In this document: positions 62,293-64,000 of the stretch, piece by piece
How positions within the stretch are numbered: the stretch's first letter is position 1
How the letters are laid out: the number at the start of each line of letters is the position of its first letter
Source: Butyrivibrio hungatei DSM 14810
GTDB lineage: Bacteria; Bacillota; Clostridia; Lachnospirales; Lachnospiraceae
Direction: 5' to 3'
Assembly: GCF_900143205.1 (NCBI RefSeq)
Contig: NZ_FRDH01000003.1
Span: forward strand, 496,001-560,000
DNA length: 64,000 nucleotides
Notes under the pieces: model-generated
Seen by the model: only the letters and a program-made list of their open reading frames with translations
Databases searched by the model: none
What the model was told of the DNA's origin: nothing
Translations under genes and position numbers: made by a program

Positions 62293-62843
62293 CACTTGTT
62301 AAACACGATTTTCTTTGCCATGTCATCTGCTGCAGCTTTTCCGCAGAATCTCTCGATGATTGTAAGGCCAAAAGGAATTGCTGTTCCCATGCCGCGGCTT
62401 GTGATGAAGTTGCCATCTACTGTAACTTCTGTGGTTTGGACATCTGCTCCCAAAAGACCCTCTTCACATCCAGGGTAGCAGCATGCTCTTTTGCCCTGTA
62501 ATAGACCAAGCTTACCGTAAACAGTAGGAGCTGCGCAGATTGCAGCAAGGTTTTTTCCTGCGTCGTTATGTTTGATAAGCTCCTCTGTAAGCACCTTGCA
62601 GTTACCAAGATTTGTTGTTCCTGGCTGTCCACCTGGAAGGATGAGCATGTCAAAAGAGCTAAAATCAACCTTTCCTAATACTGTATCAGCCTTAACCGTT
62701 ATATTGTGAGATCCTGTAACCTCGACTGCGTCTGTGATAGATACTGTTGTGATCTCGATTCCCTGTCTTCTTAAGAGGTCTACTACTGTGAGTGCCTCGA
62801 TCTCTTCAAATCCGTTTGCCAAAAAAAGTGCTGTCTTTGCCAT
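62292..62843 (-). CDS. DJ-1/PfpI family protein
   Basis: About 183 residues. The nucleophile elbow is AAICAAPTV with Cys near 101, and the conserved Glu lies in ANGFEEIEA (near 15). Family roles include protein or metabolite deglycase and stress protection; the exact activity is unproven here. GGAGGG lies 7 nt before ATG 62843, so an upstream TTG at 62858 is rejected. First gene of the operon leading to the GNAT gene. Confidence 0.9.
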   Translation of the reverse strand: MAKTALFLANGFEEIEALTVVDLLRRQGIEITTVSITDAVEVTGSHNITVKADTVLGKVDFSSFDMLILPGGQPGTTNLGNCKVLTEELIKHNDAGKNLAAICAAPTVYGKLGLLQGKRACCYPGCEEGLLGADVQTTEVTVDGNFITSRGMGTAIPFGLTIIERFCGKAAADDMAKKIVFNK

Positions 62844-62988
62844 TTCTTTTCCCTCCAAATCAACTTTTTATATTCATATATTTTGTTCGTTTGTTGTTAA
62901 GCCATCTTTACTTTTCCATTGTACGTTAAGCTCATAACCATGTAAAATAAAAACTGTAGATAATGCACTTTAGTATAGAGGAAATATC

Positions 62989-63519
62989 ATGGGATTAGAG
63001 ATCGAAAGAAAATTCACAGTAAAAGAACTTCCACAGGATTTAGATAAATACCCTTTTCACATAATAGAGCAGGGCTATCTCAATGTGCGCCCCGCAATCC
63101 GCGTAAGGCGTGAGGACGACATCTACTACATGACTTATAAAGGGGACAATACCCTAGCTAAAGCTGGAGAAATCGGCAAGATTGAATACAACATGCCTCT
63201 TGATAAGAACAGCTACGAGCATATGGTCGAGAAAGCCGATGGCAACATGATCAGGAAAAAGAGATATCTGTTACCACTAAACGAAGATGGCTTTTCCACA
63301 GAGTATTTATCTAGCCATCCAGATATCCACAAAGAAATCCAAGAAAAAGACATCAAGATCGAACTTGATGTCTTTGAAGCTCCATTTGATGGAACAATAA
63401 TTGCAGAAGTTGAATTCCCGGATGAGGAATCCGCTGCCGCCTACAAGCCTGCAAGCTGGTTTGCAGAGGATGTAACTGGGCAAAAAGAGTATAGCAATGC
63501 GTATATGAGCGCCATGTAA
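62989..63519 (+). CDS. CYTH-domain protein (class IV adenylate cyclase/triphosphatase fold)
   Basis: A 176-residue protein starting GLEIERKFTV, the CYTH hallmark ExExK. Further tunnel residues: RVRREDD, YYMTYKG, IRKKRYLL, ELDVFEAPFDG and AEVEFPDEE. Bacterial members are mostly inorganic triphosphatases. GAGG lies 8 nt before ATG. Divergent from the DJ-1 operon. Confidence 0.92.
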   Translation: MGLEIERKFTVKELPQDLDKYPFHIIEQGYLNVRPAIRVRREDDIYYMTYKGDNTLAKAGEIGKIEYNMPLDKNSYEHMVEKADGNMIRKKRYLLPLNEDGFSTEYLSSHPDIHKEIQEKDIKIELDVFEAPFDGTIIAEVEFPDEESAAAYKPASWFAEDVTGQKEYSNAYMSAM

Positions 63520-63530
63520 CAAGTGACGGA

Positions 63531-63609
63531 AGTGAGCCCTCAAGGGACGGAAGTTATGGCTCATTTTACTCTGTAAAATGAGCCATAACCTCCGTCCCTA
63601 GGGCTCACT
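63531..63609. repeat. Long near-perfect hairpin with GGGACGGA motif
   Basis: Left arm 63531-63568 and right arm 63574-63609 pair over about 36 bp, with one 2-nt bulge and one mismatch, and a 5-nt loop. The GGGACGGA and AGTGAGCCCT blocks recur once more at 63606-63627, followed by a T run on the plus strand. It lies between convergent genes and can terminate both. I recall similar GGGACGG palindromes scattered in Clostridial genomes. Confidence 0.8.
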
Positions 63610-63625
63610 TCCGTCCCTCGAGGGC

Positions 63626-64000
63626 TCACTTTTTTTGTGCTGTGGATTCTCCCACAATTAGTTCTCCGGGGAATACGATATGCTTGTGTCCGCTCTCTTC
63701 ATCGATGATATTGAAGATAAGCTTCATAGTCTCTCGAGAAATGTCTTCAAGTGGCTGACGAAGTGTAGTAAGTCTTGGAACGCAGAATCTGGAAATATCC
63801 TGTCCGTCAAATCCTGCAACGCTCACATCTTCCGGAACGCGGATCCCGGCATCAGCAAATGCTCTAAGAGCACCTACTGCCAGAACATCTGATATACAGT
63901 AAAGAGCTGTGAATTCCTCTCCTGAATCTATCAAAGCTTTAGTAGTCTCATAGCCATTTTCCATGGAATAGATTCTTCGATCCACATATCTTATAAGCTT
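63626..64000 (-). CDS. LacI-family transcriptional regulator, C-terminal part
   Basis: The frame is open to the window edge, so only the last 124 codons are visible. The sequence is the C-terminal half of the LacI sugar-binding domain: TALYCISDVLAVGALRAFADAGIRVPEDVSVAGFDGQDISRF, then LTTLRQPLEDI. The DNA-binding N-terminus lies outside. It presumably senses a sugar; targets are not visible. Confidence 0.9.
   Translation of the reverse strand, partial: KLIRYVDRRIYSMENGYETTKALIDSGEEFTALYCISDVLAVGALRAFADAGIRVPEDVSVAGFDGQDISRFCVPRLTTLRQPLEDISRETMKLIFNIIDEESGHKHIVFPGELIVGESTAQKK

Overview
The window reads as a chromosomal segment of a low-GC, anaerobic Firmicute, most likely Lachnospiraceae (a Butyrivibrio-like relative). 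This is inferred from the gene families: DUF4250 peptide, LL-diaminopimelate aminotransferase route to lysine, DUF5107/TPR protein beside an AraC regulator, TraX-family membrane protein, BspA-type repeats, paired ABC exporters and LytTR/GHKL signalling. AGGAGG-type ribosome binding sites are strong and decide many starts. No rRNA, tRNA, transposase, prophage or CRISPR array was seen. Both window edges cut a gene.

Layout. 0-9.6 kb: MoxR ATPase/VWA pair, the DUF5107-TPR giant divergent from an AraC regulator, a Mbeg1-like hydrolase and a leucine-rich-repeat protein. 9.7-18.3 kb: DUF362 ferredoxin; an operon of beta-CASP nuclease, thyA, folA, a probably phase-variable glycosyltransferase and a lipid kinase; then a DUF3048 lipoprotein and TraX. 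18.3-19 kb: gene-free repeat block. 19-31.8 kb: a secreted protein, trkH/trkA, a flavodoxin-like protein, a GT39-like membrane protein, thrS, a SEC-C protein, an orphan substrate-binding lipoprotein, and divergent dapL/dapF. 32-39.5 kb: one operon from hisC through a methyltransferase, a LytTR/GHKL two-component system and a two-gene ABC exporter. 40-46.2 kb: an eight-gene exopolysaccharide control operon (cpsB-C-D, Ig-like membrane protein, LCP, degenerate sortase-like lipoprotein, secreted protein, priming sugar transferase). 46.4-64 kb: DUF4250, clpB, a cobO fusion, tcdA, ysxC, a heterodimeric exporter behind a leader-peptide attenuator, clpX-clpP, trigger factor, a DJ-1/Cys-rich/GNAT operon, a CYTH protein and a LacI-type regulator.

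Most unusual signal. Four intergenic regions carry series of short inverted repeats with fixed geometry. At 18.5 kb (4 units) and 39.7 kb (5 units) the same 9-nt arms (TTACCTGCA/TGCAGGTAA) sit 28 nt apart with an exact 74-nt period, although the rest of the sequence differs between the loci. At 61.0 kb six units with different arms (GTAATACCA/TGGTATTAC) have a 53-nt period while the rest has diverged. At 31.8 kb a looser set uses TTAGCCGAA. Arms and spacing look conserved, the filler does not, and 74 and 53 nt are close to 7 and 5 helical turns. I know of no described element with this design.

Other leads are a pentanucleotide contingency repeat that switches a glycosyltransferase, a tet(M)-style leader ORF/attenuator in front of an ABC exporter, a sortase-fold lipoprotein that has lost its catalytic residues, an 18-bp perfect inverted repeat over the clpB promoter, and domain oddities in ThrS, CobO and trigger factor.
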